Assembly (NCBI GenBank): GCA_903813345.2
Contig: CAIIXF020000004.1
Coordinates: forward strand, 24,183,985-24,247,984
Direction of reading: 5' to 3'
Origin: Owenia fusiformis
Taxonomy: Eukaryota > Annelida > Polychaeta > Sabellida > Oweniidae
Length of the DNA stretch: 64,000 bases
Every line of letters starts with the position of its first letter. Within the stretch, counting starts at the first letter, position 1. The position numbers were made by a program, and so were the translations under genes. Below the pieces are notes generated by a model, which had not been told where the DNA came from, did no database searches, and saw only the letters and a list, made by a program, of their open reading frames with translations. This document shows, in pieces, positions 39,128 through 53,500 of the stretch.

Positions 39128-41300
39128 TAAATATTTTGCTTGAAACTTGAACACGTTCACAAATATTCATTAATGTATCTTAAAGATACAACCTGATAAA
39201 CAATTTATATATATTTATATACAGGGTGGTCAGAAATGGAAACCCTGCCACTATTTTCCACACATCTCTGTCATTAAAAAAAAATACTCCTTGATTTTTT
39301 CCATAATTTGTACATCATTCAATCAACAGCCTGCTAATATCGTACTCCATGGCCATCAGAATGATAGTTTCGATTTTACAGCACTTTAAACAACATGCTC
39401 CAATGGTCACTTTTGCACTAGAGGCAAATCTGTGCATGTCTTCTAAAATGTCCCTTGCTTCTTACAGTGAGGAAACGCCAAAAATTTAGTATTTCTGTAC
39501 ATATTACTCTGTATCCAAAACCGTTCTGTCCAAAATGTAAGTTTGGAAGGATTGAGGATGCCTTTCAGTGAAAGCAACAAGGCTACTTTTAGAAACTGTT
39601 TCAATGTTAAAGGATAGGTGGAACATGAATAACGCAGATGCGAGTAGGTAGTTACCAGTTTCATCATCAGGTGACTCGTTCGGGTCAGATAGCATGGTAA
39701 GTTCCCTTTAAATTAAATTACATCTGTTTTAGTGGTTCAATTTTCATATAACCCTAATGTATCTAATAGTTATGCAAATTGAATTATGCCCAGTGAAAGA
39801 AAATGTTACCTGTCCAATACTAGAAAAGATATTTCATATATTTTTTTGTAATTTTTGGAACATGTGGTCTATGGGGAATCACCCCAAACTAGAAGTCACA
39901 CATACAATAAAGGACGGGATAATTATGATACCCTATAGTTCATCATTAAATATTTCCAAAGAATTCGGCTTATCCATTGCTGAGAAAATTCTTGTCAAGC
40001 GGCTCCATTTTTGGGACATAAATTATATATTATACTAATTTTTTTCATTTTCATTTGAGTTAATTACATATCTCAAACGGGCATATACGTGTTGTAGGAT
40101 AATGTAACATGATACCCTAAGGTAGAAACAACTCCCCGTATTAATCTGACAGGAGCTGGTATCTTTATCCTCGCTAGGACCACCGACAATTCAAGCCAGC
40201 ATAGGCCTTTTATCGAGTTACACACTACTATACCTTGCATTTGGCTTTCATGAGCAACCCATTTGGCTTATTAGTAATGATTATATATTTGTTTTTATTT
40301 GTCTGTTCCTTATTAATGGTTTATCGGTTGAAAGTTAGATGTTGATAAGGTACTTTAAAAAATATACTAAACAATCCAATTAGACAAACAAAGTATCTTA
40401 TGCATTTCTAGGTGTTAGGTATGGTAGTGTATCACTCTAGTAATCTACTTCTCTGGTGTACTTTTTAGCATAAGCTGGCTCCTGTCACTGCATGCTAGAT
40501 TGAACCCAGGATCTTGGATCTTCAGCAGTCATATATTTTTGCTGCCTGTTTTGTGAAGCGGTCATAGTAACGAACGTCGCAATTCGTCAATTTATTCATG
40601 TGTTTACGAATGAGTTGATATAGTTATGAATAAGATGAATTAATTGTAAAATTAAAATTTTGTAATATACTTGGGATGGTCGTTTTTGTGTTGTCGATAC
40701 TTTCATGAATATGATTGATTAATTGTAAATTGAATTTGAAATTTTGTAAGATACTTGACATGATCATTTTTGTGTGATCGGCTACAAATATGTATGCAAA
40801 TGTTAAAAGGGAATGGACTCACAATAAGCATTACCAGTATTAAAGAACACAGCAAGTAAAAAAAGCATAAAAGAGTAGAACATTCATAAGGAAAACAACT
40901 ACTAGTATCCCATATCAAACTTGAAAATAAACAATTTCTAATACCCCTTCCCATAGCATTCAAGTACCATTATCACAATACAAGACAACTAAAACACTAA
41001 TATGAAATATAAGGTATTGGCAATGATTCATAAGAATATCACACTTGTGGACATATACAGGTAGAGCTGCGCAATAAATGGTGATATCGCTCTATTTAGA
41101 AATTTAAGACTGATTATCCAATAGATGGCGAAATAAGAAAAAACATGAACAAATCAATAATCTTATATAAAACGTCAACACGTGATTACAATTGCATCCA
41201 ATCAAAATAGAGATCGGGCGATTTTCACATAAGCACAGGAGGTGACGCATGCGCATGCTCTGTTGCTCTTTAGTAAATCATTATAACGGGGCATAATATA
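39128..41300. other. Intergenic region upstream of gene B
   Basis: AT-rich. ACAGGGTGGTCAGAAATGG near 39222 resembles the end of a small DNA transposon. Inverted GTAGTGTGT / GTAGTGTAT words near 40225 and 40425 suggest another degraded element. No gene seen. Confidence 0.4.
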
Positions 41301-41364
41301 TTATTCAATAACAATGGCAATTTTATACTTTTATTCAGTTGAATTAGTTGAAAAAATAGGCCGT

Positions 41365-41535
41365 CAAATAAATTTTTCGATCTGTTCGGTTGTGTGTGTT
41401 TAAGGACTAATATATCAAAAGTTTTGAATTGTTTCAGTTGCTGTGAATTAAAAGCATGAAATACTCTATTTGACACATTGCAACGGTATTGTTATGTATA
41501 GTTGCTAACACGTCAATTTGTGCTTTTTCGACACA
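41365..41535 (+). promoter_or_regulatory. Gene B upstream region shared with gene C
   Basis: The stretch CGTCAAATAAATTTTTCGATC ... TAAGGACTAATATATCAAAA and the start context TTCGACACAATGCA recur upstream of gene C (57150-57401), while flanking intergenic DNA is not alignable by eye. Probably core promoter plus 5' UTR; no clear TATA position assigned. Confidence 0.5.
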
Positions 41536-41590
41536 ATGCATACTGGACGCATCTTTATTGCTGTCCTTGTCATAGGACTGGCACTATTAG
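41536..41590 (+). CDS. Gene B exon 1: signal peptide
   Basis: ATG then H-T-G-R followed by a hydrophobic run I-F-I-A-V-L-V-I-G-L-A-L-L, ending TTAG|GTGAGT in phase 1. ATG context ACACAATGC is shared with gene C. Cleavage is likely in exon 2 near S-Y-A. Confidence 0.85.
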
Positions 41591-44500
41591 GTGAGTTAAT
41601 ATATCTTTTAATGAAATGGTAAAAATACAATCACTTGGAAATAATGATAATACCGCTCTGGTATTTCTTTCTAATATTTACTAGTGTATTGTTTATGTTA
41701 AAGCTTTGATATTCATCCAACGATGGCTTTTCTTCGTAGTGCACTTTCTATTTACTTTTAATTTAGGTGTTTATTTTAGTTACATGTACCTTTTCTTTGG
41801 TCTTTTGTTCATCAGCATGACAAGAATCTTAGAGACCTGAATGACAAATTCAAATTCAGAAATATTACCAAAAGTCAGTCTTAACATTTAAAAATATGTT
41901 TAATTGGAAAATAACCAAAGTGAGTTTATTTCGCCCAAATATAAACTTTAACCTTGGAACAAAATAGTAATCCCAGCTTTTATGATTATATATCGTCTTT
42001 ATGTTCCAAAAGTTATATCGATATTCTTTAAAAAAGAATTATACATAACTGATACTAAGAAAGAACGAATGGAAATATTGATACGTTGAATCTACTTTTA
42101 CAGCTTTACAGTAATATTTTGAAACATATTCTCAAATGTTTACTTTGATAAAGGTGAACTTTTAAAATTACTTCAGTAATATTTTGACAAATAATGCAAT
42201 AAAATTCCCAAATGGTCGTCAGTTTTGCTTTACATATATACAACTAAAGCTATATGGGTAAATAGCTTAATATATACAGGAATCAAGGTAACTGGCGTTC
42301 TCACTTAGTTATTTCTTGTTAAGACTTTCTAATTAGATTCACTCCTTAATACAAGGGTCGTTCGAAAAGTCTTGCACGACAGCTTCTCAGTACTGCATTG
42401 CAAGGCCACGCACAGATTTTTTTGGAAAAGAGGGTATATCCTTTTTTTAAATTCAACTGATAAATTGTTTTTGAATAGTTGATATTCTTATTGATTCGTT
42501 ATGAATTGTTAACTGATTAAGATTCATTTAAATAGTACAGTATAGTGTACTATTATGTGACATCAGTATTGAAAATATAAAATGTAATTGCATTATAGTT
42601 TCTGAGAGTTATGCTGGCAAGGGTGGAGGAAAGGGCAAGAAAAAGATGTGCAAGCCCTGCAAATCCAAATGCAATTATGGAAAACGCTGCAAGAAAATCT
42701 GCAATCTGAAACCGGTATGGCTATTTATTGTATTATATTTAAGATTACAATTCGTCTTCTTAATATTGAACACGGGATATATCCCGTATATCTACGGTCG
42801 TAGCCTTGCCCAAGTCGGTCTCTTTTACTTATCTTGATTTCTATTATGACCGCCTTGTACCAAAGAGAAAGCCACGTGCTTAACCGACAGTTTGTTGATG
42901 TCGGTATAATTTGACCAATCAACGACGGCCCTGTAGCGTTAGCTCATTATTATGCAGGGTCAAAAACAAGTACACTTTTCACCGGGACTTTTCACGAACA
43001 AATCTCGCACGAATCTGAGCACGAATTCATCATAAAAATACAAATATTTTATCAGATAAATATCAATGAGAGTTTAGTGGATGCCGGGGCATCGATCGGA
43101 TAACCAAAGGTGAGAAGATTTCAACAATAAACGTTGAAACGATCGCCTAACATGTAGGCTTCGATCACCGATCGACGACAACATGACCCGCTAAATTGGA
43201 CTAGGTCTTCGTGCATTTTCATAGCGAAATCAGTTTTAAATCAACATTGAATCGCATGATTTAATTTATATTAATGACTCTTACCTTCCAATGTACATTT
43301 AATTACATAATATTATATATTGTATGTCTAACGAAACACTCGATCAGATCATTGAATTTCAAGTCGTAGATGTGAAGTTTGTTTTGTTTATGCGGCTCAA
43401 CCTGATAACGTTTTGATTGGTCATTCAGCCTGAAGTCACACGTCGTGTCCACGCGATATCTGTCAATCAATAAGGTTTCGCGATACCCCTGATAGCTTAG
43501 GGATTACGGAAATCTCGAAACCGTTGAATATTTCAGCATAATAACAGCGGAGATGTATTGGATTGTACAAGGCGGTAATAATTCAAGATCGGATAAGTAA
43601 AAAAATACCGACTTGGGCAAGGCTACTACGGTCGTAATTTACGTAATTAACCTTGAAGATAGACCCAGAAACCCCTCCTTGAAGGAGCCCTGTGTTCTTT
43701 TATGTGCACTTATACATAGACATACGTACACACCACAGCCTTTTGTACGAGTTGCGGACCACTCAGTCAAACACCCTGAAGTACTTCACGCAAACAAGCA
43801 AATTTAGTCTTGCCTGAACCGGGGATCAAATCTGGGACCTATTGCGCAGGAGGTACATGCGCTACCGCTGAGCTACACAGGTGGACTTTACTCAAGAATA
43901 TAATACTTGATTTAACTTAAACTTTTAACATGGATTTCTGAAAAGTCACATGCACTTTTGTATTCGATTACAGACATTCGACATTGCATTCTATCTTATC
44001 ATTTCGAAACATGTCATAAATTTGTTTTTTGCACAATTATATTATATTTATGTACATATATACTGTACTCCCGGTAATTTTCGCGCGCTACTATATTTTG
44101 CGCTTTTCGTTAGTTTTGAAAAATTCACGAAAGGCAAAACCATTGGTTGAAGGAACAACCATGGTTGATATCAAAGCCGAAAGAGTGATCCTGTATGACA
44201 AATTCACAGAATAGCCGCGAAATTTAAAAAAAATGAAAATTAGTGAAATATAATATAATTTGAAAATGTTACTAATATATGATAACAATCAAGTTGTATC
44301 ATTCTAGGTCATCATCAGTGTGTGATGTCAAATCTCACATGAAAATGACAAACTACAAAATAATAACGGAAAATAATCAATATTCCATCACCCCTATCAA
44401 ATAACCTCTTTAATTCTATAATTACTCATACTCAGTATGGAAGATTAACTCATTTGACCCTTCTAAAAAGAATAGTCTGTTGTAATTTTGCTTCACTTGT

Positions 44501-47500
44501 TCTGCTCTTTAATTAAGGTGTGACATATCCTTGCTATGTTCAACAAAACAAATGCTTTAAAACAAGGATTTTCCCTATGCATTGGTTTCCTTGTTTTTAG
44601 GGAACTAAATGTGACGACAAGTGTTGGAAGAATTGTATGAAAAAATCTAAACCGATGCCCGATGAACTCCAATATTGCATGGATAAATGTAGAAGTGAGT
44701 AAAGTTTATTTGAAACATTTGAAAGTGCAGTTCTTTATTCTTATGTTTGAATCACCAGGGCCTATGACATTGTGCAATCCTAGAATTGATCCTGGTTGTT
44801 GTCGTGGTAATTATGCATTGGTTTTTAGTAACCATAAGAACCCAGCTTCAGAGAAGTCATATAACGTCGGCCTCTGACCTCCCCCCAGGGGGAAGGGGGA
44901 TGTTAGACGTTGTTTCTTTTCACGTTAGATCATGGTTTTGGGATATATATGGTCTACTTTTCTTATGACAGATTGACACTTACAGTTTGCTTGTCTTGTT
45001 GGGTTTCTTTAAAGTTTTTAGTCACTTTCCCTTTGTCATTTGCGCTTATATAGTCCTCATCCTACTGCTCCTCCTCGGATTAGTAGAGACCGGCTTCATA
45101 TGGTTACTCTGCGCCTGCTTCTAAGATTCTATAGAAAACATTCATCCTACTCCTTTAGAATCGTCAAAACTACTTCATCATTTAAAATAGTTTTGACATT
45201 GTCATCTTACTGATGATATGGACGAAACGAGCATTAGGTATGACTAATCCATAACAATAAAGGTCTAGTGTTCTAGTGTTTGAATTGCATTGGAATTCTA
45301 CATTTTATATTCACTTGATATTTATCAAGGGCTGTATATAGTCAGAAAAGACATCATCAATGTTTCATTTCTATTCCAGTTCCACCCACCCCTCCTCCGA
45401 CCACAACTCCAAGGCCAACCCGAAGTAAGTATATGAAATCGTAACTTTATATTTTAATCAAAACATCAAAGACTTTTAAGTTTCTATGGCATCCACACAA
45501 TTTACGATGGATATAACACACTTTTGATTATACCTTATGACGAATATTCAAAACTTGATCAAAGAGAACATATTTCACTGAAGTAATTATTTTACACTGC
45601 TCTTTTCATCACATTTAGAAACCCGATATAATTTCATATTGCTTGATTAGTGGAATTTGAAATAGTTTTCCATATTTATCTACATGTGGCAGGATTTATC
45701 GGAACAATCTATTATAGAGTGACGTCTTTCTGCACTTTATGATGGAGGTATAACATTGCAGTTGATATCATTCACCGGTGATCGGCTAAATTACGCTGGT
45801 TACCGAAACGAGGAGGAGGGAAAGTATTGCAACAGATTTCTGACAATCATAATGTTGGATTTTGGCTATTTTCCGAGGATTTAAACAGGTGCATATGTAA
45901 GACCAATGCATAACCTCTAAGAAAAGCACTCCTAGAGATGATGAAACTACTTCGACTTTGAGACAAGGAAGATGCGAACAACCCACCCCCATGTTTTTCT
46001 GAAATGTTTTCCTAATTTTCAACCCCTTCCACCCCTGCTTTTTTAATTTTTCCTGCATTAATATATGTGTTTTGACACAAAGTTGACCCCTTCAAGTGAA
46101 TCCTTTTTGTGGAAAACAATATTTCCCGTGTTATTTTCTCAAAGGGAATACTGATTTTGGTCACCCATAATGGATATCTTTAAAACCCCCGAAGGAATCA
46201 CTTATTACAGTAGATGTAACCCTCTGTCCCCACATAGGAGGTCTGAGTGATTGCAGTTCACTCATACAATCCCCTTTGCTTTGGGCAATTTATTAGCAAA
46301 TGTCATTTTCCCACCTTCTGATTTTGACTTATATTTCTTCTAAACAATAAAGTCGAGCTGGATTTTTTAAATAAGAACATTGGAAGGATCAGCCAATGAA
46401 CTGTGATAGTATAAAAATATTATTCATTGACAAAAATGACACTTGTCACATGGGGATTGAATGATTGTATAACAATCATCTCACTTTTACATGTACATTT
46501 ATGCTTAAGTGCAAGCATGCATATTAGTTAATGACATTATCATATGAAATAAGAAGATATACTTGAATATATAAAACAGAATTGTCACAATTATTCTAAT
46601 GATTTTCAAAGTGACTGACATCATATGCATTTTATTTCATGCTGAAAATTGCTTAACAGTTCTATTTTCTCCTTACCTAGATTTTTACATATCTCAAGAA
46701 GTACCTTAGAAGTACATTTTCCCTTACTACGTATTACTTTCTCGGTAAGAACCAGGCATTATTTGAACAAAGCAAGAGTTTAGCATGAACTTGCTCTCTC
46801 TAAAAATAAGTAGGTCAACACAATTGCAAACATAACTAATCCCCACTCAATGACTATTTGAATATGACTATTTGTGTGTACAAAATATCAATCCAATGCG
46901 TGTATAGAGTGACGCAATCAAACAATAGGACATCTGCCAAATTGGGTTTATACATTTTGGAGACATTTTCTAAGACTGATAAAAAATTCACACTTTCACA
47001 GGAAGTGATACATACTTCCCAAATCAACCAAAATAGATTTATATCAGTAATCTTGGGTGTTTTTATTGCTTTTTCTTGAAAATATACATATTTAACTGCA
47101 ATTTGATCCTAGGTAGATATTAAGGATATTAACGACAATGCATTTTTCAAGTGAGCCCTAGAGGTGTTTATAGGTATTCACTCTTTATCCAATATTGTCC
47201 TGAATTGTGATGTTGACTCTTGTTTGGGGGAAGGGAATGGTTTTGCACCCCATTTCTTTCACATTAGATCATAGTTCTGAGATATATAGAGTATATTTTT
47301 CTTATGACAAGTCTAAACTTAGAGTCTGCATTTCTCGCTGGGTTTCTTTGAGGTTTTTAGTCTCCATCCTTTTGGCACTTGTGCTAAGATATTTAACGTA
47401 GAATGAAGATTGAGTAGTAATGGTGCAGTGAAATTTGGCTTATGTTCTGCGATTTATATCAACATTCATTCGATATTGATTTAACGTAGAATGTAGATGG

Positions 47501-50500
47501 AGCGAATATGGCGTGGATAAATTTGGCTTATGTTATGCGACTTATATCAACATTCATTCAATATTGATTTAACGTAGAATGTAGATGGAGCGAATATGGC
47601 GAGGAGAAATTTGGCTTATTTTCTGCAACTTATATCGACATTCATTCAATATCGATTTAAATGTAGATGGAGCGAATATGGCGAGGAGAAATTTGGCTTA
47701 TGTCCTGCGACTTATATCAACATTCATTCAATATTGATTTAACGTAGAATGTAGATGGAGCGAATATGGCGAGGAGAAATTTGGCTTATGTTTTGCAACT
47801 TATATCGACATTCATTCAATATCGATTTAAATGTAGATGAAGCGAATATGGCGAGGAGAAATTTGGCTTATGTTATGCGACTTATATCAACATTCATTCA
47901 ATATTGTTTTTTAACACAGAATGTAGATGGAGCGAATATGGCGAGGAGAAACTTGGCCAATGTTCTGCAACTTGTGGAGGTGGCATAAGAACAGTGACAC
48001 GTATAAGATACAAGTTGTATGGCTATGCAGAGACCGGGGACCGAAATTGCTATGGTTCGAACACTGATGTGAGAACCCAATCATGTAATATTCAGCCATG
48101 TTGGGGGCCTCCGCCACCTCCACCTCCTCAACCTACCCCGCCTCCCATTATAGGGAAAAGTGAGTAACCAGTCGAATTGCATCACTAAAACTATACTAAA
48201 CAAAATCTCAGTTCGGCATATCATAATTGTTTAAAGGATATTGTTTAGATCAAATAAATGTAACCAATACAGAATCTGCACTAACACTCAAATCAACATT
48301 TATCAAATATTGATTTAACGTAGAATGTAGATGGAGCGAATATGGTGCGGAGAAACGTGGCCAATGTTCTGCAAGTTGTGGGGGTGGCATGTTAACAGTG
48401 ACACGTAAACGGACTAAGTTATATGGCTATGCAGAGACTGGGGACACATATTGCTATGGCTCGGACACTGTTGTTGTGAGAACCCAGTTGTGTAATATTC
48501 AGCCGTGCTGGGAGCCCCCGCCACCTACACCTCCTCCAACTTACCCGCCTCCCGTCATAAGTGAGTAATCAATCGAATTACATGTATCACTAGTACAATG
48601 ATAGTCAATATCGTAGTTAGGTATGACATAAATTTTGAGAATGTATCTTTGTTAAAACGAAAATAGATAAAACGATTACAGACTCTACACTATATATATA
48701 TTTGTGATACTCCCTAGAACTGCTTGTTGTGAATTGAACAAAACATATTCGTGTTGGATGTAAATAATATTATAATCTATATTTCTATTCACAAGTTGGG
48801 TCTATAAAACTGGATCTGGTTAGGCGCTAGGCGATACGAACGTACCACCTAGAATGGCCAGATTTGCTACAGATTGTAGAATGACATTGTAACAATTTAT
48901 CCCGCAACTGTCATGACAAATTGTTTCAAAATAAAAAAGGTTATGGTTGTTATGGTAACAGGAGTCGGAGGTATGTGGAGCAGCATCACAATTCTGCTTT
49001 ATATTTCTTTTCTCCAGTTCATATCATCTTGACACTTTGTCATCTTATGCTATTATACATCAAACTATGTACCGCAAGAGCAAAAGGATTAGTACTGAAA
49101 CATTATTTAGTCATTTGGCATTACTTTTGTTATCCAGTATTATGTATTTCCCACCATTATCTTAACATTCTTGGTGCATTTTGACCGGAGATTCCAAGAC
49201 CTGACAAAACCGCCGCTGCCCATCTCTAAGATTGCTGCTACCATTGGCTTCCAGCCGAATCTCATTTTTATGTTGAACTTCTAACAAATATTGCTTAAGA
49301 TATGCATTAATGTAGAAGTCCAACGGGACATTATCAGGCAAATAATGGGCTATGTACAAAAAGGTTTAATGTAAAGACATTCAATTGTAAGATTTGTTTT
49401 CTTTGCTTTGTGAATTGGTCCATTGACTGTGGAGGTGCACTATTGACTTTTCTATTAATCCAGGGTCCCTTTTTCTAAGCACTTATATACTTTTTCTTTG
49501 ATTATACTGGTGACATTATATAGTTCTGATATGTATCAATGATATCATTAAACTAAAGAGAATACTATGGCAGCAAGAAAACAATATTGAACAAAACAAA
49601 ACATTGATAGGAAATACAATAATAAACACTGTTTCAAATGGTTATATTTTAGCAATTTATCACAATTTAGTAATATCCTGGAACTGCTCCGCATACCCCT
49701 GACCACCGTAACCATGACAACCGTAACTTTAACGTGATAAGACTATATGTTATAAAAGTTGGTAGATGTATTGTAATAAAGTTCCTCTACAATCTGTAGC
49801 AATTTCATTACAAAAAAACAAAATCTCTTAAAATAAGAGTATTTGTATCTTTACTTTCCGGACACCCTGTAACATCGAATATAGAATATATAATTATGTA
49901 TATATTGAAAAATACCTAAAGGCAATTTCCAAATAGAGTGGATGATTCAATACAATACAAATACAAGCCAGACTCATCACATCCTAATTAAAACTAATGT
50001 TTATACACTATAGACATGAGCTAAGGATAAGGGTATTGCCTCCGGAGGTCAAAGTTGCCGCTTTGTTGCAAAGATATAAAAAAAAGTCCTGAACACTTTT
50101 CACACCTATCTAATGATATTATTATTCCCTTTCGTGTTTTGATGAATCGGAAAGTACATTCATGGCATTTCAAAAAAATTTCAAAATATAACATTATGCT
50201 TCTAGATTGCTACTGGGGAGGTTGGACCGAATGTGAATACGGTACTTGTGTTAGGAACCAATTACCTGCTGATGCGACATGTCGAATTCATGGTATTTCA
50301 AAATGTCAAAGAACCCGTCATTGCCATTGCACTGGAAAACGAACTGGTGTCGCAACTTATCATCAATGCGCAGGTCTTTCGATCGAATATAAACACAAAC
50401 CATGCTGCTTAGACTGCTACTGGGGAGATTGGACTGAATGGGTATACGGTACTTGCGTTATGAGTTATTCAGCTGCTACTACGGATTGTCAGATTCATGG

Positions 50501-53500
50501 AATTTCAAAATGTCATAGAACCCGTCAGTGTTATTGCAGTGGAAGTGGTGTGGCCGCTAATCATCAATGCACTGGTCTTTCAATAGAATATAAACACAAG
50601 GCATGCTGCTATAGTCACTCATATACAACCCCTCCGCCTTATCCAACTCGTAAGTAACAACTTACTCGTAAGAATGTCGTCGCTACATTGAATGCCATTG
50701 CATTTGAAAATCCTTTCAATATATCTTTATGTTTTTAGACTGCTACTGGGGAGATTGGACTGAATGGGTATACGGTACTTGCGTTAGGAGTCATTCAGCT
50801 GCTACTACGGATTGTCAAATTCATGGAATTTCAAAATGCCATAGAACCCGTCAGTGTTATTGTACTGGAAAACGAAGTGGTGTGGCCGCTAATCATCAAT
50901 GCACTGGTCTTTCGATAGAATATAAACACAAGGAATGCTGCTATAGTCACTCATATACAACCCCTCCGACTCATCCAACTCGTAAGTAACAACTTACTCG
51001 TCATTGCCATTGCTTTGGCTATCACCAATGCGTTGGTATTTCAATAGAATATACAAACAAGGCATGCTGCTATAGCCAACCATATTCTACACCCCCTCCG
51101 ACTCATTCACCTCGTAAGTAACACTCTACTTGTAAGCATGTCTACATACTTTGATTTTTCATTATATACTTTTATATTAATTCACTCATTGATATCAATA
51201 TAAGTACTCATTCGGTAATTTTACTCGCACAGATATTGATATTAACTCGTGGATATAAATGATATCACTCAAAATGAATTGGATATCCTATACTTATTAC
51301 AACCCAAAATGAACAGAAATACATCCATTAGCGTTCATCTATTAGCACATTACTATGGAAAAGTGGTGCCATCTTAATATAAAATGCTTATTAATGTTTA
51401 TTTGTGTTCGTACTATTCAAATGGCAAATGGTGGCACAGGTGTATAAACGTATACATATATTCATAAGCGTTTACTAAATAGAGAGGATAATATGCACGG
51501 ACAACCTAAACATGAACCTGTGTTCATGCATACGCGTATAGGTTTTTCTAAATCTTCATTTTGAGCAGCAAAATAAGTGATATCACCGTATATACATTGA
51601 TCGCCTATTAACACAAGTGCGTGAGAAATGACTCGACGAGATCCGCAAAATTCAAATGTATTGTAATGGTTATTTTTAAATGATTCATTGGTGTTTATTT
51701 TACAGGCTACTGGGTAAAATGCTTTAATATATTAAAGACAAAATAATATTTTTACACTCTTTAATTTCTTATACTAAGGCTAGGTCTTGGGTTTCCATTT
51801 GACCATGATAAAATTTGTTTCCTCTTAATAACATTGAGTAAATATTTGAACACAGAAATTAATGGATCAGCCTATAGTGTGAGTTTCAGCAGACCAGACA
51901 CCCAGAAATTTTTTATTTTGATCATAGGAATAAGGGGGTTTCTCGCAAAATTTATGTCCAAAACCAAATATGATATTTATTTGGGGAAAATAAACATCAC
52001 CGTCCTCTGATTCATTAAATAAAATGGTCACTGTGTGTGCTTATATTTTGTTTCGTTTTTTGTCTTAAGGTTTGAATACAATTACCCTTTAATGATCTGT
52101 ACAGTAGAACCTGCTAAGTGGAGCACCTCACCTCACAAGTGGAACAGTTTTTTATAGTCCATGTTAATAAACCTCTGTAATAAGAACACATAACTCCACC
52201 AGATCGTATGCAGTACGTGAAGTAGAGCTCAATAGAAAATACGGTTATAACATTGAGTTTATCTTACTACTAGGTACCATATGGCCGAAATATGTGGAAC
52301 AATTTTTAAAACAACCAATGGCGTTCCACTTATAAAGGTTCTATTGTATTTCAAATGGGTATTGTCGACTATACTCGCTTACCAGTAGTTTGATTTCATA
52401 TGCACTATTTCATTGGTCAACTCAATCAAACCCCTCACTTATGAGGTTGACCATCTTCGAATTCCAAGTTGGAGGAACTAAAGTCTTGAAAATCAAGCTA
52501 TAGGCTGACTGGCCAGGTTGTTCTATTTACCTAGTTCATAGGAAGTTGATAATGTAGGCCGAATAATATGATATCCCATTCATTAAAATCCTGAATCAAT
52601 CTCTGACAAAATAATAAGACTAGGACAGAAAGTTCACCCTCTGATTCCAAGGTATGATGTTCTACAACGTGGTTTATAAGGTTTTGGGAATTTAGGAGTT
52701 CGTATAGAAGGACAGTAATAACGTGTGAATCCAACCATATCGAAATGCAAAGAACATAATATTATTAGAATCAATATGGTAAACTCTCACATTTGGCTGA
52801 TCATAATTATTTTTCATAGCATCCCTTTAACTCGGTTTTGAAGGGAAGTTGGAACGTCTGCTATGTTTGGAATGTTAAGTATTATGTGTATTACCCATAG
52901 GTATGTTGGTTTTTGGTTTTGGTGATCTAAAAATAGAAAATTTGGTGAAATAGACATTTTCGTTCGACGGATTATTGATTTTGCTTCATTTATCAACTCA
53001 ATTCAGGCATTTTGGTTGAGCCAATCACTGAATCATTTTGCCAAATGAATCTTGAGTCTCTTATATAGCATATGGAATACCCTGTGTAGGTAAAATAATA
53101 TAGCAGTGGTAAAGAAAAGAGAAACAAACATACCTTTCCTCCGACATTTTGAATTTTGCGGATGTTGGCGAGTCAAAGTTAATACACTCACGTACTTGAA
53201 ATAATAGGCGATCACTGTACATACAGTGGATACATTCATCGAAAATGTAAACAAAATTAGGAGTGTCATTGACCTTTAAACTAAAAAAGAAGAGATGGCC
53301 AGAAATGATTGGCTGTAATAGTGAATTTATTTGAGCATGGCTATGGCAATCATTGCTCATAATTTATCTTTGGAAATATATGCTATACCCCCGGGGCTAG
53401 TTTACTCACAAACGATTAAATTTGAGCCATTGAGCGTGCTTGATCAAGCTTTTATTTATTAGCAAACAATTGTGGAAAATAAAAGGCCATCTAAACATGT

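Noticed and set aside
43805-43883. Functional tRNA gene on the minus strand
   Set aside because: A and B boxes are recognisable, but acceptor and anticodon stems do not pair properly; better explained as a SINE head.
45786-46058. 90-codon minus-strand frame, repeated at 62891-63163
   Set aside because: It is shared only because the DNA is a recent duplicate. No domain or splice context is seen, and it lies in an intron of the opposite-strand gene.
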